64,000 nucleotides of DNA from an uncultured Granulosicoccaceae bacterium (GCA_937981955.1 CALJNA010000044.1:1-64000), one strand, 5' to 3'; shown: positions 37,399 to 47,442, counted from the stretch's first letter. Made by a program: numbers and translations. Notes: generated by a model from the letters alone, not told the origin.

Positions 37399-38766
37399 AT
37401 GGCTGTCATGTCGGTGTCTGAATCCAAAAGACGCATATACACCGTTTCACGTTTGAATCAGGAGGTCCAGTCTGCACTGGAATCCGGTTTCGGCATGATC
37501 TGGTTGCAAGGCGAGTTGTCCAATTTCAGCCGCCCGGCCAGTGGGCACTTCTACTTCTCCCTAAAAGACAGCCGAAGTCAGATTCGCTGTGCCATGTTCA
37601 AAGGTCGAAACCGCTACATCGATTTTGAACCGCAAAGCGGAGATGAAGTGCTGGTTCGGGGAAAGCTTGGACTGTATGCCGCGCGCGGTGATTTCCAGCT
37701 TATTGTCGAGCACATGGAGCCCGCTGGCTCTGGCAAGCTGCAAATGCAGTTCGAGGCGACCAAGAAAAAGCTGGATGAACTTGGTTGGTTCGAAACTGAA
37801 AATAAACAACCTTTGCCAGATATGCCACAACGCATTGGCGTTGTAACTTCAGGCACAGGGGCAGCCATAAGAGATGTATTGAAAGTGTTGGCACGCCGCT
37901 GCCCGCAAGCACAAATCATTGTTTATCCCACATTAGTACAGGGTGCTGCGGCAGCACCGAACATCGTATCAGCCATACAGGCGGCAGATCGGCGTAATGA
38001 GGTTGATGTGCTTTTGCTGGTCCGTGGCGGAGGTTCACTCGAGGATTTATGGGCCTTCAACGAAGAGACCGTTGCTCGAGCTGTGCATGAGTGCTCGCTG
38101 CCGCTGGTTTGCGGCGTTGGGCATGAAGTCGATGTCACCATTTGTGATTTTGTTGCTGATCTTCGCGCACCAACACCATCTGCGGCTGCTGAAATGGCCA
38201 CTCCGGACGGTGAAATTATGGAACAGCGAGTGCTGTCAGCCAGAGCGGCATTGCGCCGCCTGCTCGGTACAAAGCTGTCTTTGCACCAGTCTCAACTGCA
38301 TTCACTGAGTGAGCGTCTGCAAATGCGTCACCCGCAACGACTCATTGAAGACCGCGAACAACGCATCGATGAACTCGACAACCGATTGCAGCTCACGATG
38401 CAATCTCTTACCCGGACCAAGCGGGTGCATCTGCAAAATCTGACTGACCGACTGAACACTCATTCCCCCACCTTGCAGTTGTCTCGCCTGAGCGCAGCTT
38501 TGACTAACACTGAATTAAGATTGAACAGCGCAATAGAGAAACAACTGACCTCATCTCGCAATCGCTGGACTCTGGCCTCACGCGCTCTGGATACGGTAAG
38601 CCCGTTGGCCACGCTTGATCGCGGATTTGCGGTGGTAAAACATAAACAAAAAGTGGTGTCCAATGCGGCCAAACTAGCCCCTGGTGACCAAATCACGACA
38701 CAGGTAGCGCATGGCCTGATTCACAGTAAAGTGCAGAAAGTTGAACTAGACGAGGAAAATACTTGA
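37399..38766 (+). CDS. xseA: Exodeoxyribonuclease VII large subunit
   Basis: 455 residues. N-terminal OB domain (FGMIWLQGELSNFSRPASGHFYFSLKD), a catalytic domain with GVVTSGTGAAIRDVL and VRGGGSLEDLWAFNEE, a long coiled-coil region, and a C-terminal segment (LDRGFAVV) that takes up XseB. It degrades single-stranded DNA with the small subunit, which is not here. An in-frame second ATG lies three codons later. Divergent from guaB. Confidence 0.96.
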   Translation: MAVMSVSESKRRIYTVSRLNQEVQSALESGFGMIWLQGELSNFSRPASGHFYFSLKDSRSQIRCAMFKGRNRYIDFEPQSGDEVLVRGKLGLYAARGDFQLIVEHMEPAGSGKLQMQFEATKKKLDELGWFETENKQPLPDMPQRIGVVTSGTGAAIRDVLKVLARRCPQAQIIVYPTLVQGAAAAPNIVSAIQAADRRNEVDVLLLVRGGGSLEDLWAFNEETVARAVHECSLPLVCGVGHEVDVTICDFVADLRAPTPSAAAEMATPDGEIMEQRVLSARAALRRLLGTKLSLHQSQLHSLSERLQMRHPQRLIEDREQRIDELDNRLQLTMQSLTRTKRVHLQNLTDRLNTHSPTLQLSRLSAALTNTELRLNSAIEKQLTSSRNRWTLASRALDTVSPLATLDRGFAVVKHKQKVVSNAAKLAPGDQITTQVAHGLIHSKVQKVELDEENT

Positions 38767-38917
38767 ATTTCGCTGAGAGGCCCATAAAATAAGCCTCTTA
38801 GCGGGTCGCCGCAGGTTTGATCCGGCGAAAGTAGCGTAAATTCTGTTGCAATCTGCGTGTGATTTTGCTAAAACACCGCGCTGCACCATATGGCGACCTA
38901 CTGAAGAGGGCCACACT

Positions 38918-39886
38918 ATGGCTAAGGCAGCATCGAAGAAGAAAGCCGCCTCATCGGCGAAGGCAAAGACTGCCGCCCAGGCCAAAACCGGCGGTGCAAA
39001 AAGGGTCGCGAAAAAGACAGCGGCCAGCCAATCAGCAACATCAAAACAAAAGGTATTGAAAAGCTCAGTGGCAAGTAAAACAACAGCAAAGAAAAAAGCG
39101 ACCAGCAAGGCATCTGCAAAATCAGACAGCTCAGCCAGTAAAAAAACGGCAGCCAAGAAAACCGCAGCTAAAAAAGCCAGCAAGAAAGTGGCAGCCAAGA
39201 AAACCGCTGCAGCGAAAGACACGACGGTAGCAAAGAAAACCGCCGCAAAGAAAGTTGCTGCGAAGAAGAAAGAAGCAGTTGTCGAAAAACCAGCAGCGAA
39301 AAAAACCGCCACTAAAAAAACAGCTGCCAAGAAAGTGGTAGCGAAAAAAGCAGCAGCAAAAAAAGTGACCAATAAAAAGACGACAGCCAAAGCCACCGAA
39401 GTGACTGAAACAGTCGAGAAGAAATCAAAAAAGAAAACCGCTGCCAAGACTGCACCAAGCATCGCTGTTGGTGAACCGGTTGTAACCACCGTTGTGCCCT
39501 ATGAAAGAGAAAAAAACAGCCACTACATGGATAAAGATCAGCTGATCCACTTCAGTCAAAAACTGGCCGAGTGGAAACAGCAACTAATGGAAGAAGTTGA
39601 TCGCACAGTTGGACATATGAAAGACGATGCTACTAACTTCCCTGACCCGAATGACCGGGCTACTCAGGAAGAAGAATTCAGCCTGGAACTTCGAACTCGC
39701 GATCGCGAACGCAAATTGATCAAGAAAATCAACGAAGCGCAGAAACGAATAGAAGAAAACGAATATGGCTACTGCGAAACCTGTGGAGTAGAAATTGGTG
39801 TAGGCCGCTTGGAAGCCCGTCCAACAGCCGAGCTGTGCATTGACTGTAAAACGCTGGAAGAAATCCGCGAAAAACAAATCGCCTGA
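38918..39886 (+). CDS. dksA: RNA polymerase-binding factor DksA with long lysine-rich N-terminal tail
   Basis: 322 residues, about twice the length of E. coli DksA (151). Residues ~195-322 are a complete DksA: coiled-coil tip with Asp243, Asp246 and Ala248 (DPNDRA), [10 protein letters not shown], and a C4 zinc finger (Cys286, 289, 307, 310). Residues 1-180 are a low-complexity tail of Lys, Ala, Ser and Thr with repeated KKTAAKK units, like histone H1 or AlgP-type proteins. A strong GAAGAGGG ribosome site supports ATG 38918. It is followed by gluQ, the classic order. The core should bind the RNA polymerase secondary channel with ppGpp; the tail suggests DNA binding. Confidence 0.95.
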   Translation: MAKAASKKKAASSAKAKTAAQAKTGGAKRVAKKTAASQSATSKQKVLKSSVASKTTAKKKATSKASAKSDSSASKKTAAKKTAAKKASKKVAAKKTAAAKDTTVAKKTAAKKVAAKKKEAVVEKPAAKKTATKKTAAKKVVAKKAAAKKVTNKKTTAKATEVTETVEKKSKKKTAAKTAPSIAVGEPVVTTVVPYEREKNSHYMDKDQLIHFSQKLAEWKQQLMEEVDRTVGHMKDDATNFPDPNDRATQEEEFSLELRTRDRERKLIKKINEAQKRIEENEYGYCETCGVEIGVGRLEARPTAELCIDCKTLEEIREKQIA

Positions 39887-39929
39887 GCTCATCTGTTTGC
39901 TGTCGGCCCGGCGGCAAGGCAGCTAATCA

Positions 39930-40847
39930 ATGACTTCGGCGAGGTACACTGGCCGGTTTGCACCCTCACCCACCGGACCACTGCATTTCGGCTCTTTGCT
40001 CGCAGCAATGGCAAGCTACTGCGAAGCCCGGCACCACGACGGGTTCTGGCTTTTACGCATTGACGATATCGACCCCCCTCGCGAAGTAGCAGGTGCCAGT
40101 TCCGGCATTCAGAAAACCTTGAACGCCTACGGATTTGAATGGGATGGCAATGTCATCTTTCAATCTCAGCGGACTGAATTCTATCGCGACAAACTAACAA
40201 TGCTAAACGAGCAGCACATGCTATACCCGTGCAACTGCTCCAGATCAAGACTGGCAAACCATTCCGTTTATCCTGGTTTTTGCGACCCAGCAACTGAAGA
40301 ACCCATACGTACGCAACACAGTGCGGCCAAATTAGTTCAACAGAAAATTCTGCATGGCGATCTCGATCATTCAATAAGAATCAGCATAAATGAATCGATC
40401 AGCTTTCATGACACGGTGCAGGGTTTTCAAACGTATGGCGACGGCGAACCCGGTGACATTATCGTGGTCAGACGGGATGATCTATTTGCCTACTCCCTGG
40501 CCTGTGCTGTAGATGACGCCGATGGTATAAGCCATGTTGTCCGAGGCAGTGACTTGCTCAGCACAACAGCCAGTCAAATCGCTATTATGAAAAGCTTAAA
40601 TATGCACCAACCTGTTTACTCACATATTCCCGTTGCGTTAAACAGTAAGCTACAAAAATTGAGTAAACAGACGCGTGCGATGGCACTGGATTCCATGCCA
40701 ACACTTGCAACATTGCTACAGGCATGGCAGTTTCTGGGACAGGTTGAATTGAACGTCTCCTCGATAGATACGTTCTGGCAATCGGCTATTGAGACGTGGT
40801 GCCTTGACAGTGTGCCAAAGCAATCACAGCAAGCCACACCAATATGA
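39930..40847 (+). CDS. gluQ: Glutamyl-Q tRNA(Asp) synthetase
   Basis: 305 residues, a GluRS paralogue without anticodon domain that glutamylates queuosine 34 of tRNA-Asp. The HIGH-equivalent is PSPTGPLHFGS, the KMSKS-equivalent KLSKQTRA. Zinc ligands lie in CNCSRSRL plus the YPGFCD segment. It begins 43 bp after dksA, the arrangement known in E. coli and Pseudomonas. It probably shares the dksA message. Confidence 0.94.
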   Translation: MTSARYTGRFAPSPTGPLHFGSLLAAMASYCEARHHDGFWLLRIDDIDPPREVAGASSGIQKTLNAYGFEWDGNVIFQSQRTEFYRDKLTMLNEQHMLYPCNCSRSRLANHSVYPGFCDPATEEPIRTQHSAAKLVQQKILHGDLDHSIRISINESISFHDTVQGFQTYGDGEPGDIIVVRRDDLFAYSLACAVDDADGISHVVRGSDLLSTTASQIAIMKSLNMHQPVYSHIPVALNSKLQKLSKQTRAMALDSMPTLATLLQAWQFLGQVELNVSSIDTFWQSAIETWCLDSVPKQSQQATPI

Positions 40848-40916
40848 ATATTCGCTTGCCGAGTAACCCACCAGCGCGCATTATGAAGCATCAGTTTTGT
40901 TTCAGGTCAGGCACCA

Positions 40917-41105
40917 ATGAGTGACAAAACCCGTCACGATCATACCTTGCTGATTTTCTTTGCAGCTGTTTTCGTCTTCAATTCACCACTAACGAATTGG
41001 TGGTCTTTGATCGGCTTGCCCTGGTATGCCATTTTTGTTGTGTGGGCATTATTCATTCTTATTGCAGCTGTAAACCTGACTAGAGACACCAACGATGGGC
41101 GTTGA
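40917..41105 (+). CDS. CbrX-like small membrane protein
   Basis: 62 residues with two hydrophobic helices (LLIFFAAVFVFNSPL and WYAIFVVWALFILIAAV) and a charged end. Its stop overlaps the start of the symporter-kinase gene by 11 bp (41095-41105), which implies coupled translation. In Pseudomonas a small ORF named cbrX overlaps cbrA in the same way; this position and size match, but the sequence identity was not checked. Confidence 0.8.
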   Translation: MSDKTRHDHTLLIFFAAVFVFNSPLTNWWSLIGLPWYAIFVVWALFILIAAVNLTRDTNDGR

Positions 41106-44052
41106 ACTGTGGTGGTTGTTTGCAGCAGCCATCGTTTATTTAATCGTATTGTTTCTGGTCGCCTACTCGGCCGATAGCGGTCTGATCTCAAAACGACTGA
41201 TCAGCAATCCGGTAGTCTACTCACTGTCACTTGGTGTTTATGCAACATCGTGGACATACTATGGCAGTGTCGGTCTTGCAGACACCAGTGGTTATGCTTT
41301 TCTGAATATCTATCTGGGCGTTACCGGGGCTTTTTTGCTTGGCCCTTACATTCTCAAGCCCATACTAACTCTGTGCAGAGAATACCAGCTCACCTCCATC
41401 GCCGACTTACTGGCCTTTCGTTACGGTGGCAGAGGAACCGGCTTTGTTGTCACGCTATTTATGCTCATCGGCATACTGCCGTATATTTCCCTGCAAATCA
41501 GGGCCGTTACCGAATCCATTCAGGTACTGAGCAGACAGGTACCACCGGTGATCCTTGCACTTGTGTTCTGCCTGATGATAACGGTGTTTGCCATTTTGTT
41601 CGGTGCCAGACACCTTTCACCTCGAGAAAAGCACCATGGCCTGGTAGTCGCTATAGCGTTTGAATCAGCAATAAAACTACTGGCGTTACTGGTTGCGGGT
41701 GTGTTCGTCATTACCCAGGTTTTCGACTCACCGGCTGCCATGGGGGAATGGATTGCAACTAACGAGAACGCTGTCGCCGATTTATACACCCCAGCTCAAT
41801 CCGGCTTATGGTCAACCTTGCTATTGCTTGCGTTTTGTGCTGCGTTCCTGTTGCCTCGCCAATACCACATGACGTTTGTCGAAAACGAAAATCCAAAACA
41901 CTTAAAAACTGCTTATTGGTTATTTCCACTTTATCTACTGCTGCTAAATCTTCCGGTCATTCCAATCCTGTTCGCTGGCCGATATCTGGAGCTGAATATC
42001 GCACCCGATTTCTATGTGTTAGGCATGACCTTAAGTCTTGGTAAAGAATGGCTGGCAGTGCTGGTTTTTCTGGGTGGGCTATCCGCAGCCAGCGCAATGA
42101 TGATTGTGACATCACTTGCTCTATCGTACATGTGTCTTAATCACATATTGCTGCCAGCATCCTTATCAGGCACGCAGCCGACTGATTTCTACCGTCGTTT
42201 ACTGTGGAGCAAGAGAATCATCATTGCACTGATTATCGCTGCCGGTTACGGTTTCTATATTGTTATTGAACTCAATGAAGGTTTAGCCAGCCTCGGGCTC
42301 ATTTCGTTTGTCGCTGCGGCACAATTACTACCCGGCATGATTGGCGTGCTGTTTTGGCAGAGAGCCACGCAGGTCGGCTTTTTGGCCGGACTCATTGGTG
42401 GAGCACTTGTCTGGTTTACCCTGCTAATTTTGCCACTACTGGTTAGCGATGCGAACATTACTGAACTCATTCCAATCGATACAGACATATGGAGCTTGTC
42501 GACGTTCTGCACGCTGACAACAAACGCGCTTTTATTTGTGTTGGGATCGCTACTGAGTAAACCCACACTCGATGAGGTAACAGCAAGCCAGGCCGCCATA
42601 GAACAAACCAGCTTCGCCTTAAGCGCACCCTATACGGCACGTTCTGCCGGCCAGTATCTCTACGCCATGCAACAGGTGCTGGGCAACAAGGTTGCTCATC
42701 AGGAAATGAAAAGAGCTCTCGATGAAACCAGCCTTGATATGGATGAAACGCGAGCACCTGAATTAAGAGTGCTGCATGAAAGACTGGAACGAAACATCAG
42801 TGGACTTGTCGGGCCAACGCTTGCCCGTTCCATTGTTCGACAAAACCGCCACGGCCTCGATTCAGATGCGGATTCGCAAGATACCCGATTGCTGGAAATG
42901 CGCCTTGAAGCATCACGCGAACAAATGCGCGGTATGACCAAGCAGCTGGATGATCTGCGTCGTTACCTTCGCGATGTACTGCACCAATTGCCTCTGGGCG
43001 CATGTTCTATTTCGTCTGATGGCAGTGTTTATTTATGGAACTCTGCCATGCAATCGTTAACCGGGATAAGTGAACGCGTAGCTCAGGGCTCCGTCATCTC
43101 CGATTTGCCCGCTCCATGGAATACCTTGCTTGGAGAATTCACTGAATCAGCTGAAAATCACCGCTTCAGCTATCAGGTCTCAAGACACGGCAAGCTTGCT
43201 TCGGTTAATCTTCATAAGGCTGACATAGGCACACCGGCAAACACAGACGATGCGTTCGCCGGCCAGGTCATTTTAATGGAAGACCGAACAGACTATGACA
43301 CTCTTGAAGCCGAGTTAGCACACAGCGAACGTCTCGCCTCCATTGGTCGACTCGCCGCTGGGGTCGCACACGAAATTGGTAATCCGCTAACCGGCATTGC
43401 CAGCATCGCACAAAATCTGGTGCACGATGCCGGCCAGGCTTTGGAAAATAACGACGACGAAGAAGTCGGCGAGCAAGCGACCGACATTTTGAATCAGGTC
43501 GGCCGAATAAACAGCATTGTTCACTCACTGTTGACGTTCTCTCACGAAGATAAAATCTCTGGCTCTTCATTTGATAGCGTGCTGATTAACCAAAGCGTGC
43601 AAGAGGCCGTAAGGCTGGTCAAGCTCTCTGACCAGTCTAAATCGATCGACTTTGATGTATCAGTGCCTTCTGACATTGAAGTATCCGGCGACGCTAACCA
43701 GTTGGTTCAGGTATTTGTAAATCTGCTCAACAATGCCTGCGATGCGTCGCCCCCAAAAGCGACAATTCGCATCACCGGTTCAGTACTGGACGAGCAGCTT
43801 ACGATTGCAGTTGAAGATAGTGGCGCAGGTATTGACCCATCTATCAGCGAACAGATATTTGAACCTTTCTTCACAACAAAATCCGTTGGCAGCGGAACGG
43901 GCTTGGGATTGTCTTTGGTTTACAGCATTATGTCCAGACACGGTGGTCGTGTCCGTATTGATGAGCAATACGAGCATGGAACTCGAATCGTGCTGACGTT
44001 GCCTGTCGCAGACTCCAATGATCAACCATCAGCTCAGGCTCATAGCTTATGA
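41095..44052 (+). CDS. CbrA-like histidine kinase with sodium:solute symporter domain
   Basis: 985 residues. The first ~490 residues form a 12-13 helix SSS (PutP-like) transporter. A STAC-type linker (about 520-580, SAGQYLYAMQQVLG), a short coiled coil, a PAS-like segment, HisKA (VAHEIGNPLTG, phospho-acceptor His759) and HATPase_c (NLLNNACDAS, DSGAGI, GTGLGLSLVYS) follow. All kinase motifs are intact. It should couple uptake or binding of a small solute to phosphorylation of the regulator encoded next (4-bp overlap, 44049-44052). CbrA of Pseudomonas, which also carries histidine transport, is the best relative; CrbS is the other SSS-kinase type. Confidence 0.88.
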   Translation: MGVELWWLFAAAIVYLIVLFLVAYSADSGLISKRLISNPVVYSLSLGVYATSWTYYGSVGLADTSGYAFLNIYLGVTGAFLLGPYILKPILTLCREYQLTSIADLLAFRYGGRGTGFVVTLFMLIGILPYISLQIRAVTESIQVLSRQVPPVILALVFCLMITVFAILFGARHLSPREKHHGLVVAIAFESAIKLLALLVAGVFVITQVFDSPAAMGEWIATNENAVADLYTPAQSGLWSTLLLLAFCAAFLLPRQYHMTFVENENPKHLKTAYWLFPLYLLLLNLPVIPILFAGRYLELNIAPDFYVLGMTLSLGKEWLAVLVFLGGLSAASAMMIVTSLALSYMCLNHILLPASLSGTQPTDFYRRLLWSKRIIIALIIAAGYGFYIVIELNEGLASLGLISFVAAAQLLPGMIGVLFWQRATQVGFLAGLIGGALVWFTLLILPLLVSDANITELIPIDTDIWSLSTFCTLTTNALLFVLGSLLSKPTLDEVTASQAAIEQTSFALSAPYTARSAGQYLYAMQQVLGNKVAHQEMKRALDETSLDMDETRAPELRVLHERLERNISGLVGPTLARSIVRQNRHGLDSDADSQDTRLLEMRLEASREQMRGMTKQLDDLRRYLRDVLHQLPLGACSISSDGSVYLWNSAMQSLTGISERVAQGSVISDLPAPWNTLLGEFTESAENHRFSYQVSRHGKLASVNLHKADIGTPANTDDAFAGQVILMEDRTDYDTLEAELAHSERLASIGRLAAGVAHEIGNPLTGIASIAQNLVHDAGQALENNDDEEVGEQATDILNQVGRINSIVHSLLTFSHEDKISGSSFDSVLINQSVQEAVRLVKLSDQSKSIDFDVSVPSDIEVSGDANQLVQVFVNLLNNACDASPPKATIRITGSVLDEQLTIAVEDSGAGIDPSISEQIFEPFFTTKSVGSGTGLGLSLVYSIMSRHGGRVRIDEQYEHGTRIVLTLPVADSNDQPSAQAHSL

Positions 44053-45350
44053 ACAGAATACTGGTGATTGACGATGAGGAGATAATCCTCAAAGCGTTAA
44101 CAAAGCTCCTGGAACGCAATCACTTCGATGTGACCACTGCGCGAACGGTAGAGGAAGCCCTTGCATCACACCCACAATCGTTCGACCTGATTCTTGCAGA
44201 CTTACGCTTACCCGGCGTTGAAGGTACGGATATTATTCCACTGGCCGATCCGATTCCCGTGGTTATCATGACCAGCCACGCAAGCGTCAGGTCTGCCGTT
44301 ACTGCCATGCGTTTCGGTGCAATCGACTACATTGCCAAGCCGTTTGATCACAATGAATTACTACTGATCATTGAGCGTTCATTAATGCAAAATCGCATGA
44401 GAGCGCAGAACCAATCGTTAAAGCAAGACCTTAAAAGACTTGTACCATCAGACAATATTGGCCAGTGTCGAGGGTTGAACAATATTGTTGAACAGCTTAC
44501 CGCTCTGGACAAGGACAATCTTTTTGTTGCGCTGTATGGAGAGCCTGGTACCGGAAAAGAGTTACTCGCACGTGTGGCACACAATAACAGTGAGCGTTGC
44601 GATGCACCATTCGTGGTTGCAGACCTGCCAGCGATGCAACCGGAGCGCATTCACACAACGCTATTAGGTGGTGAAGCACCAAAACCTGATGAGGATTTCA
44701 TGCCGGGTGGTTTATTGCATACCGCACATAATGGCACGTTGATCATCCGCCACCCTGCTGTTATTCCTAAGCAAGTACAACTTGCTCTTGCGCAGGTACT
44801 CGAAGAACGGACTGTGCCCGGCAATGCCGGGGGTCGTTCTATTAATGTCAGAACCATTCTTGTTAGTGAAGAAAGTTTGCAGCAACAAGGCGACAACGGC
44901 TCACTGCAACCTGAGTTTGCAAACCTGTTTAATACCAGCGAATACAGCATACCGTCACTACGCCAAATACCAGAAGATATTGTTACTCTGGCCGAGCACT
45001 ATTTGCACTACTACGGTTTGCATCATCATCGGCCGAACATCAAGTATTCTCTCGATGCAAAAGCTGCTTTAACTGCCTATCGCTGGCCCGGCAATAACGA
45101 TGAATTGAAATCTCTGGTGCAGCGGGCCGTTCTTCTATCATCAGATAATCAAATTAGCCCAAGCGATCTTGGATTAACGACAGACTCCGGTGAAACCTAT
45201 CAACACGATTTAAGTCTGGACGAGTATTTTCGCTTTTTCGTTACCAGGCATCAGGCGAAACTATCCGAAACCGAACTCGCAAGTCGACTTGGGATTAGCC
45301 GCAAAGCGCTGTGGGAACGGCGTCAAAAAATGCAATTAGTGCGCGAATAG
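44049..45350 (+). CDS. NtrC/CbrB-type response regulator with degenerate AAA+ domain
   Basis: 433 residues. The receiver is intact: acidic pocket Asp8/Asp9, phospho-acceptor Asp51 (ADLRLPG), Thr75, Lys97. The AAA+ domain keeps Walker A (GEPGTGKE, 164-171) but the sigma-54 contact loop GAFTGA is absent (residues ~207-220 read GGEAPKPDEDF and on), and the Walker B acids are replaced (GTLIIRHP, Arg234-His235). The C-terminal Fis helix-turn-helix (ETELASRLGISRKALWERR) is intact. It probably binds DNA and responds to the kinase but cannot hydrolyse ATP or activate sigma-54 polymerase. Encoded 4 bp inside the kinase end. Confidence 0.88.
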   Translation: MNRILVIDDEEIILKALTKLLERNHFDVTTARTVEEALASHPQSFDLILADLRLPGVEGTDIIPLADPIPVVIMTSHASVRSAVTAMRFGAIDYIAKPFDHNELLLIIERSLMQNRMRAQNQSLKQDLKRLVPSDNIGQCRGLNNIVEQLTALDKDNLFVALYGEPGTGKELLARVAHNNSERCDAPFVVADLPAMQPERIHTTLLGGEAPKPDEDFMPGGLLHTAHNGTLIIRHPAVIPKQVQLALAQVLEERTVPGNAGGRSINVRTILVSEESLQQQGDNGSLQPEFANLFNTSEYSIPSLRQIPEDIVTLAEHYLHYYGLHHHRPNIKYSLDAKAALTAYRWPGNNDELKSLVQRAVLLSSDNQISPSDLGLTTDSGETYQHDLSLDEYFRFFVTRHQAKLSETELASRLGISRKALWERRQKMQLVRE

Positions 45351-45413
45351 TCATAAATTGACGTGCTATTTGTTCTTATATTTCAATAGTTTATTTACCC
45401 AGCCACAGGGTAT

Positions 45414-45441
45414 TTGACACACATTACGGTGCAGGTAAACT
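45414..45441 (+). promoter_or_regulatory. Putative sigma-70 promoter of acs
   Basis: TTGACA (45414-45419) and TAAACT (45436-45441) with a 16-bp spacer lie 31 bp before the acs ATG. The -35 is perfect, the -10 matches four of six. No -24/-12 (GG-N10-GC) element was seen here, in keeping with the neighbouring regulator lacking sigma-54 motifs. Confidence 0.5.
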
Positions 45442-45472
45442 GCGCACATCCAATGACGAGATTAGCTTTAAT

Positions 45473-47410
45473 ATGTCCGAAGGTAAAACCTACCCGGTTT
45501 CCACAGAGTTTGCAGAATCAGCCCATGCCGACAAGGCGAAGTACGACGAAATGTATGCCCAATCAGTCGATAATCCCGACGAGTTCTGGGCGCAACAGGC
45601 TGAAGAATTTATAGACTGGTTCAAGCCCTGGGATAAGGTTCAGGAATGGGATTTTCACAAAGCCGATATTGCCTGGTTCAAAGGCGCCAAGTTAAACATC
45701 TCCTACAACTGCCTTGATCGACATCTTGAATCAAGAGCAGATCAAACTGCCATTATCTGGGAAGGCGATAACCCGGAAGAAGATCGCCACATCACATACA
45801 AAGAACTACACGATGAAGTCTGCCGTTTCTCAAATGCGTTAAAAGGTATCGGTGTAAAGAAAGGCGATCGCGTCTGTATTTACATGCCCATGATTCCAGA
45901 AGCTGCTGTCGCCATGCTCTCTTGCACGCGCATCGGTGCAATACATTCAATTGTGTTTGGTGGTTTTTCACCTGATGCGCTCAAAGATCGAATCAACGAT
46001 TCTGAATGCTCGGTCGTGATTACAGCCGACCAGGGTTTGCGTGGTGGTCGCACAGTACCTTTAAAAGCGAATGCAGACACTGCGTGTGAACAAACTGACA
46101 GCGTCAAGCGCATGGTTGTTGTCAAGCGCGGTGGCGAACCGGTTGAATGGAAAGAAGGTCGCGACTTGTGGTATCACGAACTGGTTGAAGCTGCATCGAA
46201 CGACTGCCCTGCTGCAGAGATGGATGCAGAAGATCCACTGTTTATTCTTTACACATCTGGCTCTACCGGCAAACCAAAAGGTGTACAGCACACCAGTGGC
46301 GGATATATTCTTCAAGCTGCGATGACGCACAAATATATATTCGATTACAAAGACGGCGACATCTATTGGTGTACCGCTGACGTTGGCTGGGTTACCGGTC
46401 ACTCTTATATTGTGTATGGACCGCTGGCCAATGGTGCAACCACCATGATGTTTGAAGGCATTCCAACCTACCCCAGTGTTAGTCGCTTCTGGGAAATTAT
46501 TGACAAACACAAAGTCAACACATTCTATACCGCACCTACAGCGATTCGCGCGCTCATGGCGCAAGGCGACGAGCCGGTCAAGTCAACAGACAGAAGCTCA
46601 TTAAAACTGCTGGGTACCGTTGGCGAACCCATCAATCCGGAAGCCTGGGAGTGGTACAACAATGTGGTTGGTGACGGACGCTGCCCTATTGTTGATACCT
46701 GGTGGCAGACAGAAACCGGTGGCATTCTAATCTCACCTCTACCAGGCGCTACAGATCTGAAACCCGGCTCGGCAACCAAACCGTTTTTTGGCGTGGTACC
46801 GGCACTCGTCGATGAAGAAGGCAATATTCTTGAAGGCGCCACATCCGGTAATCTGGTTATTACTCGCCCATGGCCTGGCATTATGCGCACGGTCTATGGC
46901 GATCATAAGCGTTTTTACGAAACTTACTTTCAAATGTACCCGGGCTACTATTTCACTGGTGACGGTGCACGGCGAGACGAAGATGGCTACTACTGGATAA
47001 CCGGTCGAGTTGATGATGTACTCAATGTTTCCGGTCACCGACTGGGAACTGCAGAAATCGAAAGTGCATTAGTGCTGCACGACGCCGTTGCCGAAGCGGC
47101 AGTTGTCGGCTATCAGCACGACATTAAAGGACAAGGCATTTACGCCTACGTCACGTTAATGAGCGATCAGGAACCAACTGATGAATTGCGTGCTGAGTTG
47201 GTAAAACACGTACGATCAGAAATAGGCCCAATTGCCACACCGGAAGTTATTCAGTGGGCACCTGGCCTGCCGAAAACCCGTTCGGGCAAAATCATGCGAC
47301 GCATATTAAGAAAAATTGCCGAGAACGATGTCAGTAATCTGGGGGACACTTCAACGCTTGCCGACCCGGGCGTTGTTGACGGGCTTGTTGAGAATCGCGC
47401 TAACACCTAG
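45473..47410 (+). CDS. acs: Acetyl-CoA synthetase
   Basis: 645 residues, AMP-forming. Activates acetate via acetyl-AMP. Core motifs: [15 protein letters not shown] (P-loop-like A3), TWWQTETGG (A5), [21 protein letters not shown] (A8 hinge), and [11 protein letters not shown] with the acetylation-controlled lysine. Cytosolic, acetate scavenging. It lies 122 bp after the degenerate regulator with its own putative promoter, suggesting that the upstream symporter-kinase system controls acetate or carbon use. Confidence 0.97.
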   Translation: MSEGKTYPVSTEFAESAHADKAKYDEMYAQSVDNPDEFWAQQAEEFIDWFKPWDKVQEWDFHKADIAWFKGAKLNISYNCLDRHLESRADQTAIIWEGDNPEEDRHITYKELHDEVCRFSNALKGIGVKKGDRVCIYMPMIPEAAVAMLSCTRIGAIHSIVFGGFSPDALKDRINDSECSVVITADQGLRGGRTVPLKANADTACEQTDSVKRMVVVKRGGEPVEWKEGRDLWYHELVEAASNDCPAAEMDAEDPLFILYTSGSTGKPKGVQHTSGGYILQAAMTHKYIFDYKDGDIYWCTADVGWVTGHSYIVYGPLANGATTMMFEGIPTYPSVSRFWEIIDKHKVNTFYTAPTAIRALMAQGDEPVKSTDRSSLKLLGTVGEPINPEAWEWYNNVVGDGRCPIVDTWWQTETGGILISPLPGATDLKPGSATKPFFGVVPALVDEEGNILEGATSGNLVITRPWPGIMRTVYGDHKRFYETYFQMYPGYYFTGDGARRDEDGYYWITGRVDDVLNVSGHRLGTAEIESALVLHDAVAEAAVVGYQHDIKGQGIYAYVTLMSDQEPTDELRAELVKHVRSEIGPIATPEVIQWAPGLPKTRSGKIMRRILRKIAENDVSNLGDTSTLADPGVVDGLVENRANT

Positions 47411-47442
47411 CGACTATTCTTAAAAAATAAACCTGGCTACAA

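Noticed and set aside
38770-38800. GAGAGGC/GCCTCTT hairpin after xseA as a terminator
   Set aside because: Short stem, no following T-tract; not listed as a feature.
38746-39489. 247-codon minus-strand ORF that looks like a hydrophobic membrane protein
   Set aside because: It is the antisense of the lysine-rich DksA tail; AAG/AAA and GCN codons read backwards give Phe, Leu and Ala runs. The plus frame has a strong ribosome site and the DksA core.
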